From positions 62,001 through 126,000 of the forward strand of contig DASUNM010000027.1 in assembly GCA_036277115.1 (NCBI GenBank): a stretch of 64,000 nt of DNA, in the 5' to 3' direction. Shown one piece after another: positions 24,952 through 33,440 of the stretch. The stretch's first letter is position 1. Every line of letters begins with the position of its first letter. The notes beneath the pieces are model-generated. The model made no database searches. It had not been told where the DNA came from and saw nothing but the letters and a program-made list of their open reading frames with translations. Origin of the DNA: Pyrinomonadaceae bacterium. Lineage in GTDB: Bacteria > Acidobacteriota > Blastocatellia > Pyrinomonadales > Pyrinomonadaceae. The translations under genes and the position numbers were made by a program.

Positions 24952-26826
24952 ATGCGCCGACTCTGCCTGCTTTCCCTGCTTTTGCTTCTTGCTATTTCGC
25001 CTGTCGCGGCTGGCCAGTCTGCCGAACCGGCCAAACCGTCACCGTCGGACGTCGCCAAGGCTAAAGATGAGAACGATGCCGAAGCCGAGCGGCTTCTGCG
25101 CGAGCGCCGCGCAAATGCCCAGTCGGTCCTCATCTCGCTGGCGGCCGACGCGGCGACGTACACCGACCAACGACTGCGCGCCCGCACGCTGGCGCGGATT
25201 GGCGACGCGCTCTGGGAAAATGATTCTGAACGTGCCCGCGCAATGTTTCGCAAGGCCTGGGATGCAGCGGAAGTTGTAGACGAAGAGAGCCGGCGTATCA
25301 CCTTAGAGGAAATCAAGGAGCAGCAAGCACGACGGGGCAGCTCCGCGGTTGCCAGTCGCGGCAGCATTCGCAACGAAGTGCTTCGCCTCGCTGCGCGTCG
25401 CGATCGCAAACTTGGAGAGGAATTACTCGCGAAGCTGACCAGCGACAAGCAGGAGGAAGCAAAGGAGGCGGCAGATCGCAATCGAGCCAATCTTTTAAAT
25501 ACGCCCGAAGCAATTACGCAGAGATTGAATCTCGCTCGGCAATTACTCGAAAGCGACGTCGAGCGCTCGATTCAGTTTGCGGATCCGGCACTGATGACGC
25601 TGACGCGCGATGCGATCGACTTTCTTTCCTACCTGCGCGAAAAGGACGCGGTCGCTGCCGATCGCCGCTACGCCGCGCTGCTCGGGCGGGCCGCCGGCGA
25701 CTTGCAGGCTGACGCGAATACGATCTCTTTGCTTTCGTCGTATCTGTTTACTCCGCACGTCTTTGTCACTTTCAGCGGCGGCGGATCCTCGAACACGCAA
25801 ACATCGAGAAGCAGCGGACCACCGGAAGTCTCGCCCGATCTGCGCGCCGCGTTCTTTCGGGTTGCGGCTGATGTTCTACTACGGCCATTGCCACCCACGG
25901 GACAGGATCAGACCTCGGCAGGTCCGATTGGAAAGTACTTGATGCTCAAGCGATTGATGCCGCTCTTTGAAAGGTATGCGGCGCGTGAAACGACTGAGGC
26001 CGTGCGCGCGCAAATGCAGGCTCTCGGCAGCGGCGTGCCTGAGGACTATCGCAATCGCGATGACGACTCTTTGCGTGAAGGAATCAGGCCGAAAGAGACA
26101 GGCGACGATCGTGAGAAGTCTTTGCTTGATCAACTCGAACGCGCGAAGACCGCCGAGGAACGCGACCAACTCTATCTTCAGTTGGCGCGGCTCTACACGG
26201 ACAACGGCGACCTGCGGGCGCGCGAGTACGTCGAAAAAGTCTCAGACATCGAGGTTCGCAACCAGGCGCGTCCGTTTATGGATGCCATGCTGCTGCTTCG
26301 CGCCATCGAGAAGAAAGAGCCGGATCGGATCCAGGAAATGGTGCGCATCGGCGATCTGCCTCACATTCAGAAGGTTTGGGCACTGACGCAGGCGGCGAAG
26401 TTCGTCTACAAGAACGATCTCGAAAAGGCCGTGGCCCTGTTGGAACAGGCAGACCTGGAAGCGCGGCGTATCGAAACCGCTGATGCGGATCGGCCGCGCG
26501 CATTCATGGCTATCGCGAGCACTTACTTACTGGTCGATCGTCGCAAGGCCTGGGACCAGGTTTCGGATGTAACCAAAGCCGCGAACTCGGCGCCGACTTT
26601 TTCGGGTGAGGACGGCGTGCTGCGCGTGAGTCTGCTTACGAAAGGCATGTCTTCGATTCGCACCTCCAGCGCGCGCGAGTTCGACGTCGCCCCGGTCTTC
26701 AGTGACCTTGCGAACGAAGACTACGCGCGGGCCATCGAGCTGGCGCGTCTGTTTGAAAAGCAAGCGCCGCGTGCCAGCGCTACGATTGCAATTGCCAAAG
26801 CGGTCTTGGAAGAGAAGAAGAAGTAA
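24952..26826 (+). CDS. secreted helical-repeat protein of unknown function, first of a tandem pair
   Basis: 624 residues from the ATG at 24952, which gives a signal peptide (LCLLSLLLLLAISPVAAGQS). The mature protein is almost wholly alpha-helical with TPR-like segments (RARTLARIGDALWENDSERA, ERDQLYLQLARLYTDNGDLR, NDLEKAVALLEQADLEARRI). It is a close paralogue of the next gene: the same order of segments runs from RRANAQSVLISLAADA to the C-terminal IAIAKAVLEEKKK. Probably a periplasmic scaffold; no function known to me. Confidence 0.75.
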   Translation: MRRLCLLSLLLLLAISPVAAGQSAEPAKPSPSDVAKAKDENDAEAERLLRERRANAQSVLISLAADAATYTDQRLRARTLARIGDALWENDSERARAMFRKAWDAAEVVDEESRRITLEEIKEQQARRGSSAVASRGSIRNEVLRLAARRDRKLGEELLAKLTSDKQEEAKEAADRNRANLLNTPEAITQRLNLARQLLESDVERSIQFADPALMTLTRDAIDFLSYLREKDAVAADRRYAALLGRAAGDLQADANTISLLSSYLFTPHVFVTFSGGGSSNTQTSRSSGPPEVSPDLRAAFFRVAADVLLRPLPPTGQDQTSAGPIGKYLMLKRLMPLFERYAARETTEAVRAQMQALGSGVPEDYRNRDDDSLREGIRPKETGDDREKSLLDQLERAKTAEERDQLYLQLARLYTDNGDLRAREYVEKVSDIEVRNQARPFMDAMLLLRAIEKKEPDRIQEMVRIGDLPHIQKVWALTQAAKFVYKNDLEKAVALLEQADLEARRIETADADRPRAFMAIASTYLLVDRRKAWDQVSDVTKAANSAPTFSGEDGVLRVSLLTKGMSSIRTSSAREFDVAPVFSDLANEDYARAIELARLFEKQAPRASATIAIAKAVLEEKKK

Positions 26827-26832
26827 GAGACT

Positions 26833-26874
26833 GTCAGTTGTCAGTGGTCAGTTGTCAGTGGTCAGTTGTCAGTG
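26833..26874. repeat. heptamer tandem repeat, three perfect 14-base copies
   Basis: GTCAGTTGTCAGTG is repeated three times without change (26833-26846, 26847-26860, 26861-26874), that is six heptamers alternating TCAGTTG and TCAGTGG. It starts six bases after the stop of the upstream paralogue. Confidence 0.85.
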
Positions 26875-26904
26875 GGTCCGAATTCTCTGTTTCAGGTAAC
26901 CTCC

Positions 26905-28815
26905 ATGCGTCTGCAATTATTCTTCGTTGTCGTTTTTTCTCTCGCCGTGTATTTGCCTGCCGGTGCTCAATCAAGACAGCCAACACCTCCGCCGCCGGTG
27001 ATGGCGGAAAAAACGGAAGCCGAACTCGCCGCGGAACGACTGCTATTACAGCGGCAGGCCAATGCCCAATCGCTTCTGATTAATCTGGCTGTCGACGCGC
27101 GTCACTTTAAGGACGATACAACGCGTGCGCGGGCACTCGCGCGCATTGCAGACATGCTCTGGGAGAATGACCAGGATAGGAGCCGTTCCCTGTTTCGCTC
27201 AGCATGGGACGCCGCCGAAAACGGTGATGCGAAGGGTCGCGAACGAGCGCTCGAGGATCTCCGTCAACAGAGAGCTGCGAACCCAGGAGGTGGTTACTCG
27301 CGGCTCGACCCGGGAGACCTGCGCCGGGAAGTGCTGGATCTGGCAGCCCGACGCGACCGAACTCTGACCGAAGAATTTCTGGACAAATACCGAGACCAGA
27401 AGGCTCGTGAAACTGCGGCCGAGCCAGGTCGAAGCCAAAACACCTTAGTTGCGGATGAAGCCACGCGGCAACGCTTTGCACTGGCAACCGACCTGCTAAG
27501 AGATGGCGAAATTGAGCGCGCGCTTCATTTGGCTGATCCCGCCATGAGTTCGATAAACATTCAGTCAATAGGTTTCCTCGTGCGCCTGCGCGAAAGAAAC
27601 GCTGCCGCCGCCGACGGTCGTTACGCTGCCATGCTGACCAGCGCCCCGAACAATCCTCAATCCGAGGCCAATACCGTGTCCTTACTCGCCTCGTACCTTT
27701 TCACACCTCACGTTTATGTCGTGTTCCTGCCTCGCTCAACGACCGCGCAATCTGGCCGGCCGGCGCCGCCAATTAACGCGCCGGCCAGTTTACGGTCAGC
27801 TTTCTTTCAGGCTGCGGCTGCGATTCTTTTGCGTCCGCTCGGCGATTCTTTGAGCACCGACAGTGACAGTCAGTATCTCGCCCTTAGGCGAATAATGCCT
27901 TTGTTTGACCAATATGCGCCTGCGGAAATCAATCGCGCGATTAGGACCCACCTCGAAGGTTTGACCGCGGCCGCGAGCGACAAGGCCCGTAATCGTGACG
28001 ATCAGTTCACTCGCGCCCCAATCGATGGCAACGATCGTCCGCCAAATCGTAACGATCAGGCGACCCGGCCGGGACCTGATGCCCGCAACCCTTCTTCCGA
28101 CGAACAATCACTTCTGGAACGACGCGAACGCGCAAACACCGCTGACGAGCGCGATCAACTCAATCTTCAGCTTGCGCTAGCAATGGTTGAGAGCGATGAC
28201 TCGCGCGCGCGTGCATATGTAGAGAAGATCGATGACATGGATTTGCGCAACGAAGCACGCGGCTACATCGATGCGTCGATTGCGTGGAAACTAGTGCAGA
28301 AGAAAGATGTCGATCGGGCGATCGAGCTGGTACGGACGGGACAGCTGACTCATTTTCAAAAGGCGTGGTTACTCTCGAGCACCGCCAGGGCGCTAGGTAA
28401 CGGCGATCGCGAAAAGTTCATAAGTCTGATCGAGACAGCGACGACTGAAGCTCGACGGATTGAAACATCAGATCCTGACCGCCCGCGGGCATTTATTGCG
28501 ATCGCCAACGTCGTATTTAATTTTAACCGGGCAGCCATTTGGGAAGCGATGGGCGATGCGGTCAAAGCCGCGAATTCCGCCGAGAAGTTTACCGGGGAAG
28601 ATGGAAAAATCGCATTTCGTTTGAACCGAAACGGAATTAACTCCAGTCACCAGCACGGGTTCTCGGATTTCGACATTGCCGCTATCTTCAAAAAACTGGC
28701 GAATGAGGACTACGACAAAACTGTAGAACTGGCGCGTGCAATTCAGCACGAGACGCCTGGAGCCAACGCTACCATCGCCATCGCCACGGCGGTTTTGAAA
28801 GAAAAGAAGAAATAA
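26905..28815 (+). CDS. secreted helical-repeat protein, second of the tandem pair
   Basis: 636 residues from the ATG at 26905, giving a signal peptide (LQLFFVVVFSLAVYLPAGAQ). It matches the preceding paralogue along its length: RQANAQSLLINLAVDARHF, ALARIADMLWENDQDRSRSL, NTVSLLASYLFTPHVYVVFL and the end IAIATAVLKEKKK. A variable Asn/Arg/Asp-rich insert lies at residues ~365-410. The stop is followed by the same heptamer repeat type as its paralogue, so repeat and gene were probably duplicated together. Confidence 0.75.
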   Translation: MRLQLFFVVVFSLAVYLPAGAQSRQPTPPPPVMAEKTEAELAAERLLLQRQANAQSLLINLAVDARHFKDDTTRARALARIADMLWENDQDRSRSLFRSAWDAAENGDAKGRERALEDLRQQRAANPGGGYSRLDPGDLRREVLDLAARRDRTLTEEFLDKYRDQKARETAAEPGRSQNTLVADEATRQRFALATDLLRDGEIERALHLADPAMSSINIQSIGFLVRLRERNAAAADGRYAAMLTSAPNNPQSEANTVSLLASYLFTPHVYVVFLPRSTTAQSGRPAPPINAPASLRSAFFQAAAAILLRPLGDSLSTDSDSQYLALRRIMPLFDQYAPAEINRAIRTHLEGLTAAASDKARNRDDQFTRAPIDGNDRPPNRNDQATRPGPDARNPSSDEQSLLERRERANTADERDQLNLQLALAMVESDDSRARAYVEKIDDMDLRNEARGYIDASIAWKLVQKKDVDRAIELVRTGQLTHFQKAWLLSSTARALGNGDREKFISLIETATTEARRIETSDPDRPRAFIAIANVVFNFNRAAIWEAMGDAVKAANSAEKFTGEDGKIAFRLNRNGINSSHQHGFSDFDIAAIFKKLANEDYDKTVELARAIQHETPGANATIAIATAVLKEKKK

Positions 28816-28820
28816 AAGAC

Positions 28821-28891
28821 TGTCAGTTGTCCGTGGTCAGTTGTCAGTTGGAACTCGGAGAGTTGTTTTTGCAATTGACAACGGACAACTG
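28821..28891. repeat. heptamer repeat with 11-base inverted arms
   Basis: CAGTTGTCCGT (28824-28834) is inverted as ACGGACAACTG at 28881-28891. Further TCAGTTG units lie inside. It separates two convergent genes and may end transcription from both. Confidence 0.7.
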
Positions 28892-28901
28892 GCGGCTGAC
28901 G

Positions 28902-29645
28902 TCAGGAATAGATATTCATCGGGCGGGTCAATAGGGCGAACGGATCTTCCACGTTGAGCGCCTCACGAACATAAAACGGTTCGCCGTCCTCAACTCCGAT
29001 CAAAGATCCATAGTAACGTGCGCGATCAGCGATCTGCCGCAAGAAGCCCTTCTGCGCAATTCGCGTCTCTGGCTCGCTTGAGTCGGCCAGGTAGAACTGC
29101 GAGGCGTACGCGCGAATCGCTTCCATCTTCTTCTCGGCAAATTCAGATACATCGACGATGAACGAGGGCACCACCAGGCGCGAATAAACTGCGTGCGCGA
29201 TGGCCGGCATTTTAATCGGTTCGAGGCTTACGTCTTTGTCATATCGGCGCATGGTCGCAAGGCGCGCGGCTTCACGTACGATATGCGCGGTCGCTGCATG
29301 GTCGGGATGCGGATCGTCCCAGTGCGCGGAGAAGACGACCTGGGGCCGGTACTTTCTTAAAACACGTACGACCGCCAACTTACTCTCTTCGTTGAGGGCG
29401 AGATGGCCGTCTGGCAAACCGATATTTACCCGCGCATCCAGGTTCATCACGCGAGCCGCATCCAGTGCTTCTTTCGCCCGAATCTCGGGTGTCCCGCGCG
29501 TTCCCATTTCGCCGCGTGTCATATCAGCGATGCCGGTGCGGTAGCCGAGCGACTTCAGCTTGAGTAATGTGCCGGCCATCGTTAACTCGGCATCGTCAGG
29601 ATGCGAGAAGACGGCGAGCACGTCGAGTTGGGTCTGATCAGTCAC
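28902..29645 (-). CDS. bshB1: BshB1, bacillithiol biosynthesis deacetylase
   Basis: 247 residues from the GTG at 29645. The family is LmbE-like/PIG-L deacetylase, with the metal motif FSHPDDAE, and HWDDPHPDHAATAHIVREAA with the catalytic and metal His/Asp residues; TRGEMGTRGTPEIRAKEALD is diagnostic of BshB1. It removes acetate from GlcNAc-malate made by BshA. An upstream GTG at 29726 would add 27 residues encoded by a heptamer array (RRPKTED-type repeats); I prefer the later start because the domain begins just after it. The next gene upstream on this strand is the DUF4097-like gene at 29762. Confidence 0.88.
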   Translation of the reverse strand: MTDQTQLDVLAVFSHPDDAELTMAGTLLKLKSLGYRTGIADMTRGEMGTRGTPEIRAKEALDAARVMNLDARVNIGLPDGHLALNEESKLAVVRVLRKYRPQVVFSAHWDDPHPDHAATAHIVREAARLATMRRYDKDVSLEPIKMPAIAHAVYSRLVVPSFIVDVSEFAEKKMEAIRAYASQFYLADSSEPETRIAQKGFLRQIADRARYYGSLIGVEDGEPFYVREALNVEDPFALLTRPMNIYS

Positions 29646-29650
29646 CGTTT

Positions 29651-29761
29651 GGACTTTGGTCTTTGGTCTTTGGTCTGTCTTTGGTCTTTGGTCTTTGTCT
29701 TCGGTCTTCGGTCTTCGGTCAAGCACGGTCTTTCAAAGACCTAAGACCAAAACCCAAAGAC
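29651..29761. repeat. heptamer tandem repeat of the GGTCTTT type
   Basis: Units of GGTCTTT and later TTCGGTC run from 29651 to about 29720, followed by inverted units (CAAAGACC, AAGACC) to 29761. The period is seven bases with occasional slips. It lies between two minus-strand genes and may extend the bshB1 N-terminus if the upstream GTG is used. Confidence 0.8.
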
Positions 29762-30643
29762 CTAATTCAATGGCTTGATCTCAAGTGTGCCGTCTCCCAC
29801 TGTGAACGACAGCTTTGCCCCGCCGGCGCCGGCGCGGCCCAACAGCAATCGGGGATTGTTCGCACCGCCTTCGCGCGGGGTGAGCCCAGCGTAGGAATTC
29901 TTTATCTCGCCCAGGCGGAGAACGTTCGCGTCAACGTCGCCACTGAAACCGGGGGCGAGAAGGACTTCCAGCGTGCCGCCCGCTAATTGCAAAGTCGCGC
30001 CCAGACCGCGCCAATTGCGCGAGGGAATCGTGACTTTCACCGCGCCGCGTTGAATCAAGCCGGAAAAATAACCGCCCGTCAGCGTCAGGTCGGCGTCGCT
30101 TTGCAACGCCTCGAGCCGGATCGAACCTTCAACACCGCTTAGCTTTATCGGCCCGACGCCGGAGTCAATATCGACATCAGTGAGCGCGGGAATCTTCAGA
30201 CGAAAGTCGATCTTCCAGGGCAAGCCGATAAGCGTCTTGGGAAACTTCTTTGCCACTCGTTGCAGATATTTCTTGTCGTGCGTGCCTGAAGTCAGAATGC
30301 GCACGTGATTGGTATCAACATCGATCGCCAGGTTGTTAATTGCGGCGAGCAGATCCAAGTCCGCTTCGGTCGGCGCTTGCAGCTCGATGTCCGCCTCGAT
30401 CTCGATTTCACTTCGAGACCAGCCTTCGATCGTGATCGAGCTTACCGGAGGCGCTACCAGACTGACACTGCCGCCGTACGGCAAACGATGTGTTGCGCGC
30501 CGGTTGATTGTCCGTTTGAGGTTAGCGGCCGCCGGTGCGGGCGGTTTCTTTTCTTTCTGTGCCTGAGCCGGCGTCAGAAAAAGAGCAGCCGTTACTAAAG
30601 CTGAGCTCAACGACGCGATTAGCAGTGCTCTCGGTCTGTTCAC
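29762..30643 (-). CDS. secreted DUF4097-like beta-helix protein
   Basis: 293 residues with a signal peptide (ALLIASLSSALVTAALFLTP). After a Lys/Pro linker the body consists of short repeated strands (ITIEGWSRSEIEIEADIEL, TDVDIDSGVGPIKLSGVEG, ALQSDADLTLTGGYF), the pattern of the DUF4097 putative-adhesin beta-solenoid. It follows the DUF4097 gene at 30679 with 35 bases between and belongs to the sigma/anti-sigma run. Exported; function in the family is unknown. Confidence 0.75.
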   Translation of the reverse strand: MNRPRALLIASLSSALVTAALFLTPAQAQKEKKPPAPAAANLKRTINRRATHRLPYGGSVSLVAPPVSSITIEGWSRSEIEIEADIELQAPTEADLDLLAAINNLAIDVDTNHVRILTSGTHDKKYLQRVAKKFPKTLIGLPWKIDFRLKIPALTDVDIDSGVGPIKLSGVEGSIRLEALQSDADLTLTGGYFSGLIQRGAVKVTIPSRNWRGLGATLQLAGGTLEVLLAPGFSGDVDANVLRLGEIKNSYAGLTPREGGANNPRLLLGRAGAGGAKLSFTVGDGTLEIKPLN

Positions 30644-30678
30644 TGAAGCGGATTGTGCGGGAGAGGGAAAGAGTTTGT

Positions 30679-31428
30679 CTAGCGAACGCGGAAGTTGATG
30701 TTGCCTTGATAGGTGGTGGCGGTAACCGATGCGCGGCCATCGCCGACATCGCCAATGATGCGACGGCCCTCGCCAACCGTTCTCATGTTTGGATTCCAGA
30801 ACTTACCCATTGAGATTTTTTGCGCGGGCGCAGTCGCGACCAAACGGAAACCGCAGTTGACCGGCAGTTGCAGGGTGATCGTGCCCTGACCCGACTTAAA
30901 CTCGTAGGTTCCGCCTGAAGCAAACTCGCCGTCAAAGAAGACGTCGCCGGTGGAGTTCGACGCAAACACACGCCCTGCGTTGATGCCGTAAAGCTGAATA
31001 TCACCGGAAGTCCAGACGTGCGCGCGTACCAGGTCACCTTGCAGGTTGCTGACATTGATTTGCCCGCGGCGTGTTTCCAGATCCACGGACGATCGCGCGG
31101 GCACCTGAACTTTAAAGTTTACGTCGCCCACATCGCTGCGGCCACGGTTGTCGCCCACAATGTCGATCACCAGCCCACCCTCGGTAAGCCGCGGATTGAA
31201 ATGCACTGTTGGCGCATCCATCGACGCGGTGATCTTGATCTCATCCCGGTTCCACGATTCGACGGTAATCGTGCCCGAAAGATTCTTCAGTTCAAGCCTG
31301 ACGTTCTTGCCGGCTGGAAATTTCCGCGACACGCTTTTCTGCGCAAACGCCGCCGCCGTCAAAATCAGGACGACGAAAACGACTGGCGTAATGCGTTTGG
31401 CGGTGCGGGCAAGTGGGCGATGGTTCAT
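30679..31428 (-). CDS. secreted DUF4097-family protein
   Basis: 249 residues from the ATG at 31428 (a TTG seven codons upstream is possible). Signal peptide (TPVVFVVLILTAAAFAQ), then the DUF4097 opening FPAGKNVRLELKNLSGTITV and ESWNRDEIKITASM, followed by beta-solenoid turns (SSVDLETRRGQINVSNLQGD, RVFASNSTGDVFFDGEFASG). These proteins commonly lie beside ECF sigma/anti-sigma pairs, as here, and may be part of an envelope-stress output. Confidence 0.82.
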   Translation of the reverse strand: MNHRPLARTAKRITPVVFVVLILTAAAFAQKSVSRKFPAGKNVRLELKNLSGTITVESWNRDEIKITASMDAPTVHFNPRLTEGGLVIDIVGDNRGRSDVGDVNFKVQVPARSSVDLETRRGQINVSNLQGDLVRAHVWTSGDIQLYGINAGRVFASNSTGDVFFDGEFASGGTYEFKSGQGTITLQLPVNCGFRLVATAPAQKISMGKFWNPNMRTVGEGRRIIGDVGDGRASVTATTYQGNINFRVR

Positions 31429-31466
31429 CACAATCGGGTCTGCTTTCAAACTCTGGTGCCGGGGGA

Positions 31467-32159
31467 TTATAGCTCAGCGAACTCTTTCAACAAGGCGATC
31501 TTGTCGCTCAAGGCTGCGTTCAGAATATCTTCCGAAACTTCATCGTGAGGATTCTGCTGCAATCTTCCCATCGAATCGGTGACGGCGGCGTCGATCACGT
31601 TCAGGTTGCGGTCGAATGTTTCGCGCATTTCCGGATTCCAGCGCGCCTTGTTCAGTTCAACCCGCTTATTCCAGTAGTCGATGGTCTGCTGTTGCTGCCG
31701 ATAGCGATCTTTAACCGTGACGGCGTCGGACGTTACTGCCAGGCCGCTCGATCGAAAGCCGCTGCTGTTAAAAGCTCGCATCCCGATAACGGTGGCCAGC
31801 ACGGCCACGACCACGGTGGCTGCGATCGCGGTGGCGAACTGCGGAAACGAAAGTTGCCAGTTGCGGTTCGTCAAACGGAACCACCAACCCGCGTCGACTG
31901 GTAAAGCCTTCGATTTGCCGGCTGCCAATTCAGCCTCAATCGTGTTGCTGATGCGCAGCCACATAGCGCGTTCGCTCGGCACGGCGTCGTATTCCCCACG
32001 GTGCTCGCGGCAAAACTGGACAATCGCGTGCAGGTCAGTGCGCGTGTCGGCGCAACTGGGGCACGCTTGCAAATGCGCTTCAAGTTCGTCGCAGTCGGTG
32101 GGAGTGAGCGACCCGTCAATCAGGTCGCTGAGTAGATTTTGGTGCTTCTCGCAGTTCAT
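31467..32159 (-). CDS. zinc-finger anti-sigma factor
   Basis: 230 residues from the ATG at 32159; upstream readings add unsupported residues. The N-terminal cytoplasmic ZAS domain carries Cys3 and HLQACPSC (HxxxCxxC), which bind zinc and the sigma factor. One membrane segment (FATAIAATVVVAVLATVIGM, near residue 110) leads to a periplasmic helical domain. It lies directly after the ECF sigma gene and should hold that sigma inactive until an envelope signal arrives. Confidence 0.85.
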   Translation of the reverse strand: MNCEKHQNLLSDLIDGSLTPTDCDELEAHLQACPSCADTRTDLHAIVQFCREHRGEYDAVPSERAMWLRISNTIEAELAAGKSKALPVDAGWWFRLTNRNWQLSFPQFATAIAATVVVAVLATVIGMRAFNSSGFRSSGLAVTSDAVTVKDRYRQQQQTIDYWNKRVELNKARWNPEMRETFDRNLNVIDAAVTDSMGRLQQNPHDEVSEDILNAALSDKIALLKEFAEL

Positions 32160-32352
32160 TGTCTTAACCTCTGATGGGTCGCATCTCGGAATAAAGCCTC
32201 GGACGACACGACTATCGCGGTGTCTAAAGCAATAAAGGGGAGACTGCGTAAGGTCTGGAGCGCCCAGTCGCCGGGACACGCGGGGGCTCTTGCTATGTCA
32301 ATTTGGCCGATTTCGCCAGTTTCCCGAAAAAATCGGGCCAACTTCTTGGTTG

Positions 32353-32982
32353 CTAGTGCGGCTTTTTCTGTTGCCTGAGTAATCCACGCAATTTCATGCG
32401 CGCCTTATGCAGTTGCGACTTTGATGTCCCAACTGAGCAACCCAGCATCCTCGCAATCTCCTCGTGCTCGTGTCCTTCAATGTCATGCAGCGTGAAAACC
32501 GTCCGGTAACCCGGTGGCAGCTGCGCAATGGCCTTGTCCAGCGCGATGCGGTCAACTACGGGCATCGCGTTCGGATTTTCGGTGCCTTTCACGATCTGCA
32601 CCGGAACTTCGCCCTCTTCGGTAGTCTGCTCGAGCCGCACCCCCCGCTTGCGGAAGTGCATCAGGACCTGATTAACCGTCAGCCGGTGCAGCCAGGTCGT
32701 GAAAGCCGACTCGCCACGGAAGCTGCCGATCTTTCGGAAGAGCTGAATAAAGACTTCCTGCGCCAGGTCCTCAGCCTCAACGACATTTCCGGTCATGCGC
32801 AGGCACAGCGAATAAACGCGGCGATTGTGCCGCTGGTAAAGCTCCTCGAAGGCTTTCATGTCGCCTTCGGCAGCTTTTTTCGTCAGCTCGTAGTCCGGAG
32901 TTCGCGGTGTCTCGGTATCGATGGCAGCCACTAGTTCCTTCGTGAGCGCACTTCGATCAGTCTGAAGCGTCGCCCGGCTCAT
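32353..32982 (-). CDS. ECF-type RNA polymerase sigma factor
   Basis: 209 residues. Region 2 ([59 protein letters not shown]) and region 4 ([40 protein letters not shown]) are joined by a ~35-residue linker, with no region 1.1 or 3. It directs polymerase to a small regulon, probably including this operon: anti-sigma, two DUF4097 proteins and perhaps bshB1 follow on the same strand. A 193-base gap separates it from the anti-sigma gene. Confidence 0.9.
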   Translation of the reverse strand: MSRATLQTDRSALTKELVAAIDTETPRTPDYELTKKAAEGDMKAFEELYQRHNRRVYSLCLRMTGNVVEAEDLAQEVFIQLFRKIGSFRGESAFTTWLHRLTVNQVLMHFRKRGVRLEQTTEEGEVPVQIVKGTENPNAMPVVDRIALDKAIAQLPPGYRTVFTLHDIEGHEHEEIARMLGCSVGTSKSQLHKARMKLRGLLRQQKKPH

Positions 32983-33193
32983 GCCTTTTCCCTATTCGAA
33001 TTACTTTCAGAGGGCTCGATTCAGTATCCGATGAAGCGCGGATGCAGGCAAGCGGCGGTGGGTTTCGGGCGGCAGTATTGTGAGCCGCTCTTGTTCGAAC
33101 GAGGTAGACATGCCGACGAAATGCGACTTGCAGAGGGGGAAACGCACGTGACGATCAGGTCGGGTCCCTTGACTCCACGCGGACCGTTGATAA

Positions 33194-33436
33194 TCATTTG
33201 CGAAGTCGAGTGCGATGACGTGCCCGGTTCAGCAGCCAGAGGATCCCGACTGCAGCGCCAGCTAGTCCCACCACGAACATCCCGCGCTTGCCGAAGAAGC
33301 CGATCAGAACCAACCCGGCTACGATCAAGGTCCCGGGCGGAGCGAAAACAAAAAAGGCAGTAACAACCAACACTATGAGAGCTTTGAGGCCCCGCGGCTT
33401 GTTTGGCTCTATACCGCTGTCGGATCGCCGTCTCAT
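33194..33436 (-). CDS. small membrane protein (tentative)
   Basis: 80 residues from the ATG at 33436. Two or three hydrophobic segments (LIVLVVTAFFVFAPPGTLIV and FVVGLAGAAVGILWLL) end with a very basic tail (RARHRTRLRK). The sequence reads like a real membrane protein. However, its start codon lies only four bases from the oppositely oriented start at 33441, which leaves no room for separate ribosome sites or promoters, so one of the two starts is probably wrong. Confidence 0.45.
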   Translation of the reverse strand: MRRRSDSGIEPNKPRGLKALIVLVVTAFFVFAPPGTLIVAGLVLIGFFGKRGMFVVGLAGAAVGILWLLNRARHRTRLRK

Positions 33437-33440
33437 GTAA

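Noticed and set aside
26833-26874. CRISPR array
   Set aside because: Units of seven bases without spacers of constant length and no cas genes; it is a heptamer tandem repeat.
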